Assembly (NCBI GenBank): GCA_036307185.1
Contig: JAXJYC010000063.1
Span: 18,861-82,860, forward strand
Direction of reading: 5' to 3'
DNA from: SVEL01 sp017381055
GTDB taxonomy: Bacteria > Bacillota > Clostridia > Lachnospirales > Lachnospiraceae
Length of the DNA stretch: 64,000 bases
Below are positions 34,234-42,384 of this stretch, in pieces. The stretch's first letter is position 1; every line of letters starts with the position of its first letter. A model generated the notes under the pieces. The model did not search any database. It saw nothing but the letters and a program-made list of their open reading frames with translations, and had not been told where the DNA came from. Both the position numbers and the translations under genes were made by a program.

Positions 34234-36861
34234 ATGGCAAGAAAATGGGTATACCTTTTCAGTGAAGGTGATGCTAGCATGCGTGAGCTCCTTGGTGGTA
34301 AGGGTGCTAACTTAGCAGAGATGACAAAGATTGGTCTTCCTGTTCCACAGGGTTTCACAATCACAACTGAGGCTTGTACACAGTACTATGAGGATGGTCG
34401 TGTAATCAATGATGAGATTCAGGGTCAGATCAACGAGTACATCGTAAAGATGGAAGAGATTACAGGTAAGAAGTTTGGTGATAAGGAGAATCCACTTCTC
34501 GTATCTGTTCGTTCAGGTGCTAGAGCATCTATGCCAGGTATGATGGATACAATCCTTAACCTTGGTCTTAATGAGACAGTTGTAAATACAATCGCAGAGA
34601 AGTCAGGAAATGCTCGTTGGGCATGGGACTGCTATAGAAGATTCATTCAGATGTATTCTGACGTAGTTATGGAAGTTGGTAAGAAGTACTTCGAAGAGCT
34701 TATCGACAAGATGAAGGAAGAGAAGGGTGTTACACAGGACGTAGACCTTACAGCAGATGATCTTAAGGAATTAGCTTCTCAGTTCAAGGCTGAGTACAAG
34801 TCTAAGATCGGTTCAGATTTCCCAGATGATCCAAAGGAGCAGTTAATGGGTGCTGTTATGGCCGTATTCCGTTCATGGGACAACCCACGTGCTAACGTTT
34901 ACCGTCGTGACAACGATATCCCATATTCTTGGGGTACAGCTGTTAACGTACAGTCAATGGCATTCGGTAACATGGGTGATGACTGTGGTACAGGTGTTGC
35001 ATTTACAAGAGATCCAGCTACAGGTGAGAAGAAGCTCATGGGTGAGTTCTTAACAAACGCTCAGGGTGAAGACGTTGTTGCTGGTGTTAGAACTCCAATG
35101 CCAATCGCAGAGATGGAGCAGAAGTTCCCAGCTGCATTTGCACAGTTCCAGGAAGTTTGTAAGACACTTGAAAACCATTATAGAGATATGCAGGATATGG
35201 AGTTCACAATCGAGAACGAGAAGCTCTATATGCTCCAGACAAGAAATGGTAAGAGAACAGCTCAGGCTGCTTTAAAGATCGCTTGTGACCTTGTTGATGA
35301 AGGTATGAGATCTGAAGAAGAAGCAGTTGCTATGATCGATCCTCGTAACTTAGATACATTATTACACCCACAGTTTGATGCTGCTGCATTAAAGGCTGCT
35401 ACTCCAATGGGTAAGGGTCTTGGCGCATCTCCAGGTGCTGCTTGTGGTAAGGTTGTATTCACAGCTGAAGACGCAGTAGTTTGGGCTGAGAGAGGTGAGA
35501 AGGTTATCCTTGTTCGTCTTGAGACATCTCCAGAAGATATCACAGGTATGAAGGCAGCTCAGGGTATCCTTACAGTTCGTGGTGGTATGACATCACACGC
35601 AGCAGTAGTTGCTCGTGGTATGGGTACATGTTGTGTATCTGGATGTGGTGACATCAAGATGGACGAAGAAAACAAGAAGTTTGAATTAGGTGGAAAGACA
35701 TTCGTTGAGGGTGACTTCATTTCACTTGATGGTTCAACAGGTAACATCTACGATGGTGCTATCGCTACAGTTGACGCTCAGATCGCTGGTGAGTTCGGTA
35801 GAATCATGGGATGGGCTGATAAGTTTAGAACACTTAAGGTTCGTACAAACGCAGATACTCCAGCTGACGCTAAGAAGGCTAGAGAGCTCGGTGCTGAAGG
35901 TATCGGTCTTTGCCGTACAGAGCATATGTTCTTCGAAGAAGACAGAATCGCAGCATTCAGAGAGATGATCTGTTCAGATACAGTAGAAGAGAGAGAAGCA
36001 GCTCTTGAGAAGATCCTTCCATATCAGCAGGGAGATTTCGAGGCTCTTTACGAGGCACTTGAAGGTAACCCAGTTACTATCAGATTCCTTGATCCACCTC
36101 TTCATGAGTTCGTTCCTACAGAGGAAGCTGACATTAAGAAGTTAGCAGATGCTCAGGGCAAGTCAGTTGAGACAATTAAGGCACTCATCGCTTCATTACA
36201 TGAGTTCAACCCAATGATGGGTCACAGAGGATGCCGTCTTGCTGTAACATACCCAGAAATCGCTAAGATGCAGACAAAGGCTGTTATCCGTGCAGCTATC
36301 AACGTAAAGAAGGCTCATCCAGATTGGAACGTTAAGCCAGAAATCATGATTCCACTTGTTTCAGAAGTTAAGGAATTAAAGTTCGTTAAGAAGGTAGTAG
36401 TTGAGACAGCTGACGCTGAAATCGCAGCAGCTGGTAGCGACCTTCAGTACGAAGTTGGTACAATGATCGAGATCCCAAGAGCTTGTCTTACAGCTGATGA
36501 GATCGCTGCTTCAGCAGACTTCTTCTGCTTCGGTACAAACGATCTTACACAGATGACATTCGGTTTCTCAAGAGATGATGCTGGTAAGTTCTTAGATGCT
36601 TACTATGATACAAAGATCTTCGAGAACGATCCATTCGCTAAGTTAGACCAGACAGGTGTTGGTAAGCTTATGGAAATGTCAATCAAGCTTGGTAAGCCAG
36701 TTAACGATAAGCTTCACATCGGTATCTGTGGTGAGCACGGTGGAGATCCTTCATCAGTTGAGTTCTGCCACAAGATTGGTCTTGACTATGTGTCATGTTC
36801 ACCATTCCGTGTGCCAATCGCAAGATTAGCAGCAGCACAGGCAGCAATCAATAATAAGTAG
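34234..36861 (+). CDS. ppdK: pyruvate, phosphate dikinase
   Basis: The 875-residue enzyme interconverts pyruvate, ATP and phosphate with PEP, AMP and PPi. It is the full size of the Clostridium symbiosum enzyme. The N-terminal nucleotide-binding domain shows LGGKGANLAEM and VSVRSGARASMPGMMDT. The swivelling domain has the phosphorylated H455 in RGGMTSHAAVVARG. The C-terminal PEP/pyruvate domain contains GLCRTEHMFF, FGTNDLTQMTFG and the catalytic C832 in GICGEHGGDP. Codon use is strongly biased, as expected for a highly expressed gene. Its last codons (QAAINNK) are repeated twice downstream and mark the attachment site of the accessory island. Confidence 0.97.
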   Translation: MARKWVYLFSEGDASMRELLGGKGANLAEMTKIGLPVPQGFTITTEACTQYYEDGRVINDEIQGQINEYIVKMEEITGKKFGDKENPLLVSVRSGARASMPGMMDTILNLGLNETVVNTIAEKSGNARWAWDCYRRFIQMYSDVVMEVGKKYFEELIDKMKEEKGVTQDVDLTADDLKELASQFKAEYKSKIGSDFPDDPKEQLMGAVMAVFRSWDNPRANVYRRDNDIPYSWGTAVNVQSMAFGNMGDDCGTGVAFTRDPATGEKKLMGEFLTNAQGEDVVAGVRTPMPIAEMEQKFPAAFAQFQEVCKTLENHYRDMQDMEFTIENEKLYMLQTRNGKRTAQAALKIACDLVDEGMRSEEEAVAMIDPRNLDTLLHPQFDAAALKAATPMGKGLGASPGAACGKVVFTAEDAVVWAERGEKVILVRLETSPEDITGMKAAQGILTVRGGMTSHAAVVARGMGTCCVSGCGDIKMDEENKKFELGGKTFVEGDFISLDGSTGNIYDGAIATVDAQIAGEFGRIMGWADKFRTLKVRTNADTPADAKKARELGAEGIGLCRTEHMFFEEDRIAAFREMICSDTVEEREAALEKILPYQQGDFEALYEALEGNPVTIRFLDPPLHEFVPTEEADIKKLADAQGKSVETIKALIASLHEFNPMMGHRGCRLAVTYPEIAKMQTKAVIRAAINVKKAHPDWNVKPEIMIPLVSEVKELKFVKKVVVETADAEIAAAGSDLQYEVGTMIEIPRACLTADEIAASADFFCFGTNDLTQMTFGFSRDDAGKFLDAYYDTKIFENDPFAKLDQTGVGKLMEMSIKLGKPVNDKLHIGICGEHGGDPSSVEFCHKIGLDYVSCSPFRVPIARLAAAQAAINNK
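36838..36860 (+). repeat. candidate attachment site copy 1 (3' end of ppdK)
   Basis: The 23 bases encoding the end of PpdK (CAGGCAGC, then ATCAATAATAAGTA) recur at 39175-39197 with one difference and at 47425-47447 with three. Accessory genes fill the spaces between the copies. Confidence 0.65.
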
Positions 36862-36897
36862 AGCTATCGCTTAACTAAAGGTTAAGTAAAATCTATA

Positions 36898-36950
36898 AAA
36901 TTATGAATATCCTACTAGAATCGTAATGGTTCTAGTGGGATATTTTTTTG
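36898..36950 (+). terminator. ppdK terminator, duplicated at 39234-39286
   Basis: ATATCCTACTAGAA and TTCTAGTGGGATAT form a stem followed by seven T residues. All 53 bases are identical to 39234-39286, which shows that the gene end was duplicated when an element inserted. Confidence 0.9.
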
Positions 36951-37187
36951 TGGGGAAAGTGGTGGGAATGTATAGGAATAATGGAGTGGGGTGAAAAAAG
37001 CAATCGGATTTCGGGAATAAAGTTTGGTTTGCTAAGAGAATGCTGTTGTTAAGATAAGGAACTGTGGTATAATTGAGTGAGATAAATTTGAATATGGATA
37101 ACAGATAATAAGAATTTATGAGGAATAGGTTCTATTGGAACAATGGCATAAATGTGAAATATATTTTAAATAGGTAGGTGACCATTA

Positions 37188-37943
37188 ATGAGTGAAAATA
37201 AAAAGGAATACAAGTATTTAGGAATGGCAGAAATTATAAGAGATTATTTACAATCTTTTATCGGAACAGAGTCTATAGTGCGTTTAACCGCTAAAGAAGC
37301 TAGAAAACTTGATGGAATGGATGAATTTGCAAATAATACCTGTTATAACAATGTTGCTAGAGCAATGGAATACGTTGCAGAAAATTATGTGTATGGCAAG
37401 CAGGTTCCGGGAACAGAAAGAGGAAAAGGCAATTCTACATATGCATTTGATTATGAATTAAATAGGAATGATAATGTTAAAAGTTTTGTATTATCGGAGA
37501 TAAAAAACAAAATGGAATATATTGAAGATATTACTAGTTTTTTAGGTGATAAATTAAATAAAGAAGATTACTATATTGAAGATATGGGATGCCCACATAA
37601 ACAACCATCTAAATTGCCACAAGGATATTCTGCAATATATATATTTGTGTATGAGTACCAAAATGAATATAAATTTTTAAAGATTGGCAAAGCTAATGAA
37701 AAAAGCAGTGCTAGGTTTTCAAGTCAGCATTATGGATTTTCAGCGCCTAGTACATTGGCTAAATCAATTTGTTTTGATGAAGAATTTTTGAAGATAGGAA
37801 TAAATAATGATAATGTAAAAGAATGGATGTTAGAAAATTTGCATCGTATAAATATATACGTGAAATCTAATAAAGCAATTACAGAATTGATTGAAGCAGT
37901 TTTTCATTATGCTTTTAGACCTAAATATGAGGGTAATCTTTAA
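37188..37943 (+). CDS. GIY-YIG nuclease-like protein
   Basis: This 251-residue protein has a helical N-terminal half with an HTH-like look (EIIRDYLQSFIGTESIVRLT, residues 12-31). The C-terminal half resembles GIY-YIG nucleases: AIYIFVYEY, then FLKIGKANEKSSARFSSQHY (spaced like the second GIY-YIG strand and its Arg helix), and a final EAVFHYAFRPKYEG with the metal-binding Glu. The literal GIY/YIG residues are diverged. The weak upstream signals (TATAAT near 37072) suggest its own transcription. It is the first gene after the ppdK terminator and unlike the core genes in codon usage. A role in DNA cleavage or defence is inference. Confidence 0.65.
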   Translation: MSENKKEYKYLGMAEIIRDYLQSFIGTESIVRLTAKEARKLDGMDEFANNTCYNNVARAMEYVAENYVYGKQVPGTERGKGNSTYAFDYELNRNDNVKSFVLSEIKNKMEYIEDITSFLGDKLNKEDYYIEDMGCPHKQPSKLPQGYSAIYIFVYEYQNEYKFLKIGKANEKSSARFSSQHYGFSAPSTLAKSICFDEEFLKIGINNDNVKEWMLENLHRINIYVKSNKAITELIEAVFHYAFRPKYEGNL

Positions 37944-38217
37944 GTGAAACCATTACCACCCGTATATTCATTGTGATAAGGAGCATTTTTTATATCTCAT
38001 GCTATAAATGAGATGTAACAAAAGTATTGTATATGAGAATTAGTGGAAGATTTACATATTTAAAGTGTTCGAATTCGACCACTTTAAACTGTTAGGATGT
38101 ATATCAATGAGTAGTAGAATAAGGATATGAAATTGAAGTAGTGTGTCGAAAATATATTGACACACTGCTTTGTTTGTGATATATTTGTGCCAATAAACAA
38201 ATGACACAGGAGCCATT
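37944..38217. other. intergenic region with a 30-bp palindrome and a hairpin
   Basis: No gene is supported. TTTAAAGTG at 38059 and CACTTTAAA ending at 38088 flank TTCGAATTCGAC, giving a near-perfect 30-bp palindrome. AGTGTGTC (38140-38147) pairs with GACACACT (38159-38166). They may be recombination or regulator sites. Confidence 0.5.
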
Positions 38218-38493
38218 ATGATTATCACATTAGAACAAGCATTAGAACGCATTTCTAAATTAGAGTCAGAGAACAAGGCATTACGGGAAGAATTAGAAAG
38301 ATATAAGAATATTACACCAGCCGGACGTAGGAAGCATGATGCGATATGGATGGCTTCGTACAATGATTTTGTTGTGAAGTATGAATCTGGTATGACCATT
38401 ATGGAGATTGTTAATCAGGGAGAGATTAGCAGACGTACAGCATATAGGTATAAAGCGTATTATGATGAGCTGAGAAATAAGAAAATGGATTGA
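38218..38493 (+). CDS. small coiled-coil/helix-turn-helix protein
   Basis: AGGAG precedes this 91-residue protein. Residues 5-30 form a leucine-zipper-like coil (EQALERISKLESENKALREE). The C-terminal half (SGMTIMEIVNQGEISRRTAY) resembles a resolvase-type helix-turn-helix. Such small HTH proteins are frequent in Clostridial mobile elements. It may regulate the adjacent toxin-antitoxin locus or be a leftover recombination accessory. No catalytic motif is present. Confidence 0.65.
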   Translation: MIITLEQALERISKLESENKALREELERYKNITPAGRRKHDAIWMASYNDFVVKYESGMTIMEIVNQGEISRRTAYRYKAYYDELRNKKMD

Positions 38494-38519
38494 CTAAAGT
38501 GACATAGAAATAGTATACT
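38490..38519 (+). promoter_or_regulatory. promoter of the ToxI antitoxin RNA
   Basis: TTGACT (38490-38495) and TATACT (38514-38519) are spaced by 18 bases. The first ToxI repeat starts eleven bases later. Confidence 0.7.
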
Positions 38520-38525
38520 ATCTGT

Positions 38526-38604
38526 AGAAGGTGATGCGCAGCCTTATAAATGAGCGATTTATTAGTGGGTGATGCACAGCCCTAAAGTGAGCGAGTTAAC
38601 AGAT
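38526..38604 (+). ncRNA. type III antitoxin RNA (ToxI-like) with two tandem repeats
   Basis: Two 38-base units, at 38530-38567 and 38568-38605, share GGTGATGC(G/A)CAGCC, then (A)TGAGCGA. They follow a clear promoter and are closed by a terminator before the toxin gene. This promoter-repeats-terminator-toxin order is the hallmark of type III systems. There the toxin cuts the precursor into repeat units that wrap and inhibit it. Only about two copies are present. Confidence 0.8.
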
Positions 38605-38635
38605 GGCAGAGACTATGGTCTCTGCCATTTTTTTG
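38605..38635 (+). terminator. ToxI/ToxN attenuating terminator
   Basis: GGCAGAGAC and GTCTCTGCC form a 9-bp stem with a TATG loop and are followed by a T-run. Read-through would supply a low level of toxin mRNA relative to antitoxin RNA. Confidence 0.88.
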
Positions 38636-38650
38636 TAGAAAGGTAAATTT

Positions 38651-39130
38651 ATGAACAAACGAATAAGAATATATGAGATACAATATGAATATATACAGTA
38701 TTTATCTTTATACCAAAAACATATATTTTTACATAAAAATGGAAAATCTAATCGTAAGTATATTGGTATTGTTATGGAGATTAATGGGATGAAATATTTT
38801 GCCCCTTTATCTTCATACAAGGATAAGCATAAGAAAATGCCAGAAACAGTAGATTTTATTAAGATAAAGGATTATGCGGTTATTAATTTGAATAATATGA
38901 TACCGGTTCCTTCAGACCAAATAATTGAGCTGGATATTAATAAAGAAAAAGATTTGAGCTACAGATATTTATTACAAGCTGAGAGTCGAGAAGTTAACAG
39001 ACAGAAGAATCGAATAAGAAAAAATGCAGAAATTGTATATAGTCATAAAATACATAATGGTAATACGACAGCTTTGGCAAAAAGAACAAATGACTTTGGT
39101 ATGCTTGAGAAATTATGTGGGAAATATTAA
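38651..39130 (+). CDS. toxN: type III toxin-antitoxin system endoribonuclease, ToxN/AbiQ family
   Basis: The 159-residue protein starts after AAAGG, 16 bases past the terminator. The compact ToxN fold is suggested by YIGIVMEINGMKYFAPLSSY (about 38-57), the Ser-Ser-x-x-Lys pattern in PLSSYKDKHKKM that holds catalytic residues, INLNNMIPVP (about 82-91) and YRYLLQAESREVN. ToxN cleaves A-rich RNA and its ToxI repeats. It is released when host transcription fails during phage infection, giving abortive infection. The repeats immediately upstream support the assignment. Confidence 0.88.
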   Translation: MNKRIRIYEIQYEYIQYLSLYQKHIFLHKNGKSNRKYIGIVMEINGMKYFAPLSSYKDKHKKMPETVDFIKIKDYAVINLNNMIPVPSDQIIELDINKEKDLSYRYLLQAESREVNRQKNRIRKNAEIVYSHKIHNGNTTALAKRTNDFGMLEKLCGKY

Positions 39131-39174
39131 TGTTATTTATCCCTACAATCGCAGAGGAATTTTTTAATACCTCT

Positions 39175-39197
39175 CAGGCAGCTATCAATAATAAGTA
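39175..39197 (+). repeat. candidate attachment site copy 2
   Basis: It matches 22 of 23 bases of the ppdK end and encodes QAAINNK plus a stop in the same register. The tail of a 22-codon frame that begins at 39130, within the stop of toxN, supplies the codons before it. The ppdK terminator copy follows at 39234. Confidence 0.65.
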
Positions 39198-39233
39198 ATT
39201 CTATCGTTTAGATAACGGTTACTGATATTAAGT

Positions 39234-39286
39234 AAATTATGAATATCCTACTAGAATCGTAATGGTTCTAGTGGGATATTTTTTTG
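39234..39286 (+). terminator. second copy of the ppdK terminator
   Basis: This stretch is identical over 53 bases to 36898-36950. It ends transcription of the toxN segment and marks the boundary between the first and second inserted segments. Confidence 0.88.
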
Positions 39287-39460
39287 ACTGAAAAATGGCA
39301 GGAAGGTATGTAGGGGATGGAAAGGTGGGGGAAAAGCGATTGGTTGGTTTTAATATAATTTTGTAAAGTGAGTTCGTATAATCAGATTGAGGGAACTGAT
39401 TTCGAGTGATATAATATATGTATATTATAAATTTAGAATTCAGTGGAGAGATTTGATATT

Positions 39461-39670
39461 ATGGCAACCTATAAAGAAATACAGGAATATATTAAAAATG
39501 AAAAAGGATATGTAGTTAAAACATGTTGGATTGCTCATGTAAAATCGTTGTGTGGTATAAAGACAAGGGTAGCACCAAATAGAAAAGATCCAAATACAAG
39601 AGTAAAACCATGTCCGGAGGATAAGGTCAAAGACATAAAAGAAGCATTTAAACATTTTAGAATGATATAA
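39461..39670 (+). CDS. small conserved protein of mobile regions
   Basis: The 69-residue product begins MATYKEIQEYIKNEKGYV and contains KTCWIAHVKSLCG and APNRKDPNTRVKPCPEDK. It matches a short protein family common in Clostridia that is often mislabelled as an RNA methyltransferase. GTGGAGAG precedes the ATG at 39461. It has no recognised catalytic domain. It is the first gene after the duplicated terminator. Confidence 0.65.
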   Translation: MATYKEIQEYIKNEKGYVVKTCWIAHVKSLCGIKTRVAPNRKDPNTRVKPCPEDKVKDIKEAFKHFRMI

Positions 39671-39689
39671 AAAATAAGTGGATAATATT

Positions 39690-40388
39690 ATGGAAAAATA
39701 TATAAATAAATTAATTAGTATGTTTATATCAACAACGGAATATGCAAATGAAAAGAATGTGGATTATACTATAATAATTACGGATGATGTGTATGGTATA
39801 GTATTTAAAGATGATCCAGAGTATGCAGAAAGAATTATAAAAGCACCATATGGATTATATTATATTACAAAGTCAGAAGAACAACAGTTAATAATTAAAA
39901 ATACACAGAATGAAGTTGATGTGTTTCATACATTATGTCATGAATTAATTCATATTTATGATTATAATAAATTAGCAAAGGAAAATGAAGGAGTTAAGAT
40001 AAGGGATTTACAAAATAATATCTTCTATTTATTATGGTCTGAATTTCATGCCGAGTATTGTTCGTATAATTATCTTATTCAACGTAGTAAAGATGATATA
40101 GACCCTAAATGGGTATTGATGGAATTAAAAAATAAATTCAAGGTATATATGAATGAAAATAAGACAATTAATGTACAAGAAGCGGCAGATTTTTGTGTGA
40201 GACTATATGGATGTTATACTGCTTTGTATGATAATTTTCAAATGAAGCTTGATAAGCATCCAAAACAGTTTTTTATTAATGAAGAATTTTTGGAAATGTA
40301 TAATTATTTGTTTGACCATAGGACTTTTGATAGTATTAAAGGTAATTTAGAAGAATTGGAGTGTGTATTTAAGAAACTAGAAAAATGA
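39690..40388 (+). CDS. putative zinc metallopeptidase-like protein
   Basis: The 232-residue product contains FHTLCHELIHIYDYN, a HExxH zinc motif, and about 40 residues later WSEFHAEYCSYNYL with a possible third ligand Glu. This arrangement resembles ImmA/IrrE-type and related gluzincin peptidases, which often cleave a repressor to switch on mobile elements or defence genes. The RBS before 39690 is weak; a GTG at 39678 is the alternative. Its end converges on the WYL regulator. Function is not established. Confidence 0.65.
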   Translation: MEKYINKLISMFISTTEYANEKNVDYTIIITDDVYGIVFKDDPEYAERIIKAPYGLYYITKSEEQQLIIKNTQNEVDVFHTLCHELIHIYDYNKLAKENEGVKIRDLQNNIFYLLWSEFHAEYCSYNYLIQRSKDDIDPKWVLMELKNKFKVYMNENKTINVQEAADFCVRLYGCYTALYDNFQMKLDKHPKQFFINEEFLEMYNYLFDHRTFDSIKGNLEELECVFKKLEK

Positions 40389-40407
40389 TGCAGTTTAGAA
40401 TTTTAAG

Positions 40408-40444
40408 AATGCAGCCCCATTAGTACAGGGACTGCATTTTTTCT
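40408..40444. terminator. bidirectional terminator between metallopeptidase and WYL genes
   Basis: AATGCAG and CTGCATT enclose a CCC/GGG inner stem, followed by T residues on the plus strand. The stop codon of the WYL gene lies inside it. Confidence 0.75.
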
Positions 40445-41409
40445 ATTTCGGATTTCACTTCAGCTACAAAATCATCAGGACTTAGGACTTTAACCCAAGA
40501 GCCTTGGCTAAGGAGAAACATCTTGATGCCATTTCCATATACTTCGGCTTCAATGATACTTTTTCCAGCGTATTGTTCAATGACTCTGGCGGTAGGGATT
40601 CTGTCTAAGATGGCTTGTAGTGATGGTCCGGTAAATTCAAAACGGATTCGCCTAAGTGGACCAGGCCACATGAATTGACTTCTTTTACGAAGAAGCCCTT
40701 CATTAAATTCTTGTTCTTTAGTCAATGATACTTGTTCTCTATGTACAGTAATATCAGTAATTCTATCAATTCTGAAATAAATAGGAGTGCTATTGTCATC
40801 AATATTATAGCTATCATATTTATAGGCTATAAGATAAAAATAGTATTCGCTGAACATAATTGAAAGTGGAATAATCTTGTGCTTGACCTTGTTACGACTC
40901 ATTTTGTAATAGCTGATAGTAATGGCACGATTTTCTTGGATATAAGTTGATAGCTTCCAAACATTATCTATAACGCTATCACAATCCGAACCAACCTCAG
41001 TATAGTGAAAAAGTTCTTTGGAAATAAGTTTTTCAAGTTTCTTTTTATCAGAAATACTTGTATGCGATTTCAATTTCCAAATAATGCTCAGTAATTCTTC
41101 GTGACTAAATGCTTTGCTACCAATAAGAACCTTGGATAGTGCAAATAATTCTTTATTGGTAAATAGATTATCCATTTCCAATGTATAGCAGTGGCTATTT
41201 GAAGAATATTTTAATTCTGCATTTCCGAGAATATCTCTATTATCAGCAAGGAATGCCTTTAAATCATTAATATCTCTGGTAATGCTCCTGGTCGAAATAT
41301 TGCTTTCATTCGCAAGGTTGGATACAGACAATGCTTCACCCTTTAATGCACGAAACAGCAATTTAAGTATTCTTTCAGCTTTATAATCTTTAATAGAATT
41401 GTCGTTCAT
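40420..41409 (-). CDS. WYL-domain transcriptional regulator
   Basis: The 329-residue protein has an N-terminal helix-turn-helix (ALKGEALSVSNLANESNIST, then RSITRDINDLKAF). A WYL domain follows (about 145-235) with AITISYYKMSRNKVKHKIIP and YYFYLIAYKYDSYNI, and then a WCX-like C-terminus (RRIRFEFTGPSLQAILDRIP). WYL regulators such as BrxR and CapW repress phage-defence operons and respond to nucleic acid or phage signals. It is divergent from the 41712-47279 operon, with two palindromic sites between. It is therefore the likely repressor of that operon. Confidence 0.88.
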   Translation of the reverse strand: MNDNSIKDYKAERILKLLFRALKGEALSVSNLANESNISTRSITRDINDLKAFLADNRDILGNAELKYSSNSHCYTLEMDNLFTNKELFALSKVLIGSKAFSHEELLSIIWKLKSHTSISDKKKLEKLISKELFHYTEVGSDCDSVIDNVWKLSTYIQENRAITISYYKMSRNKVKHKIIPLSIMFSEYYFYLIAYKYDSYNIDDNSTPIYFRIDRITDITVHREQVSLTKEQEFNEGLLRKRSQFMWPGPLRRIRFEFTGPSLQAILDRIPTARVIEQYAGKSIIEAEVYGNGIKMFLLSQGSWVKVLSPDDFVAEVKSEIEKMQSLY

Positions 41410-41479
41410 AGCAAATCCTCCATAAGTTGTTTCTATAATTATACAATATTTCCTAGAACATAGTGTAGTAGATAATTAA

Positions 41480-41542
41480 GACATATTATGTCGGAGTAAT
41501 TATTTTTGTAAAATGAAAATAATGCTACGACATTATGTGTCG
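41480..41542. promoter_or_regulatory. paired palindromes in the WYL/operon intergenic region
   Basis: GACATATTATGTC (41480-41492) is a perfect palindrome about a central T. CGACATTATGTGTCG (41528-41542) is a related palindrome with CGACA/TGTCG arms. Both are followed by GG and start 48 bases apart. They are good candidates for operator sites of the divergently encoded WYL regulator. Confidence 0.6.
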
Positions 41543-41711
41543 GGGGAATATATTAAAATTGCTATTAGGATAGAAGAATTGCATATTAGTTAAAGTATTG
41601 TGTAGCATTAACTTTGAATATAACTTTATTGTCTGTAAAAAATGTTTGTGATATAATTATTGTAAGTATTTTTGTGCGATTTTGATTATGGTTTGTAAAG
41701 GAAGATGTGTA

Positions 41712-41969
41712 GTGTATCAGTGTGAAAAATGTGGAGCTTGTTGTAGAAATTTAGATAAGTCAGAGATATACATGCATCTTGATAGAGGTGATGGATGTTG
41801 TATATATTACAATGATGAAACTAAATTGTGCAGCATTTATGATAGTAGACCTATTATATGTAGAGTAGATGATATCTATGAAACTCAATTTAAAAATATA
41901 ATAGATAAAGAATCTTATTATTTATGTAATCATGAAGCATGCAAAAAGTTAAGAGAAATGGAGGAATAA
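41712..41969 (+). CDS. YkgJ-like cysteine cluster protein
   Basis: The GTG at 41712 follows AAAGGAAG and gives an 85-residue protein beginning with the cluster CEKCGACC. Later come GDGCCIYY and CSIYDSRPIICRVDDIYE, the CxxCxxCC ... C ... RPxxCR pattern of the YkgJ family, which may bind zinc or an iron-sulfur cluster. A TTG at 41682 would lengthen it without an RBS. It is the first gene of the four-gene operon facing the WYL regulator. Its role is unknown. Confidence 0.75.
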   Translation: MYQCEKCGACCRNLDKSEIYMHLDRGDGCCIYYNDETKLCSIYDSRPIICRVDDIYETQFKNIIDKESYYLCNHEACKKLREMEE

Positions 41970-41972
41970 AAA

Positions 41973-42371
41973 ATGTATTTATCAATTTTAGAGAGAGAAA
42001 AGAAAAAATTATTTTATCAATTAGCTGTTGCAATAGCATCGGTAGATTGTGTATGCAGTGATGAAGAAAAGATTATGTTAAATAGTTATTGTAAGGAGAT
42101 GGATTTAAAATATCCAGAAATTGATATTAAGCCAATAGATGAAATATTACAGAAATTAAATGAGATTACAAATATTCAAGAGAAAAAAATAATAATTTTT
42201 GAAGTTGTTGGTTTAGTTTTGGCTGATAAAATCTGCAATGCAAAAGAAGAGGAAGTATTAAGATGTATTGAAAAAGTGTTTGATATGGATATTAATTATA
42301 CAAATAAATGTAAAGAATTGATAGTGGAGTATCTAAGACTACAAGAAAAAATTAACACTGAAGTGTTATAG
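41973..42371 (+). CDS. TerB-like helical protein
   Basis: The 132-residue all-helical protein starts just after the YkgJ gene, with AATGGAGG upstream. The pattern AIASVDCVCSDEEKIMLNSY and later GLVLADKICNAKEEEVLRCI shows the paired acidic helices of TerB/TerB-like domains, which may bind metal near the membrane. TerB-like proteins occur in tellurite-resistance and in several phage-defence loci. The match is by pattern only. Confidence 0.65.
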   Translation: MYLSILEREKKKLFYQLAVAIASVDCVCSDEEKIMLNSYCKEMDLKYPEIDIKPIDEILQKLNEITNIQEKKIIIFEVVGLVLADKICNAKEEEVLRCIEKVFDMDINYTNKCKELIVEYLRLQEKINTEVL

Positions 42372-42384
42372 GAGGATAGTAGTT

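Noticed and set aside
38530..38605. Possible CRISPR array
   Set aside because: There are only two adjacent units with no spacers between, preceded by a promoter and followed by a terminator and a ToxN-like gene, which fits a type III antitoxin instead.
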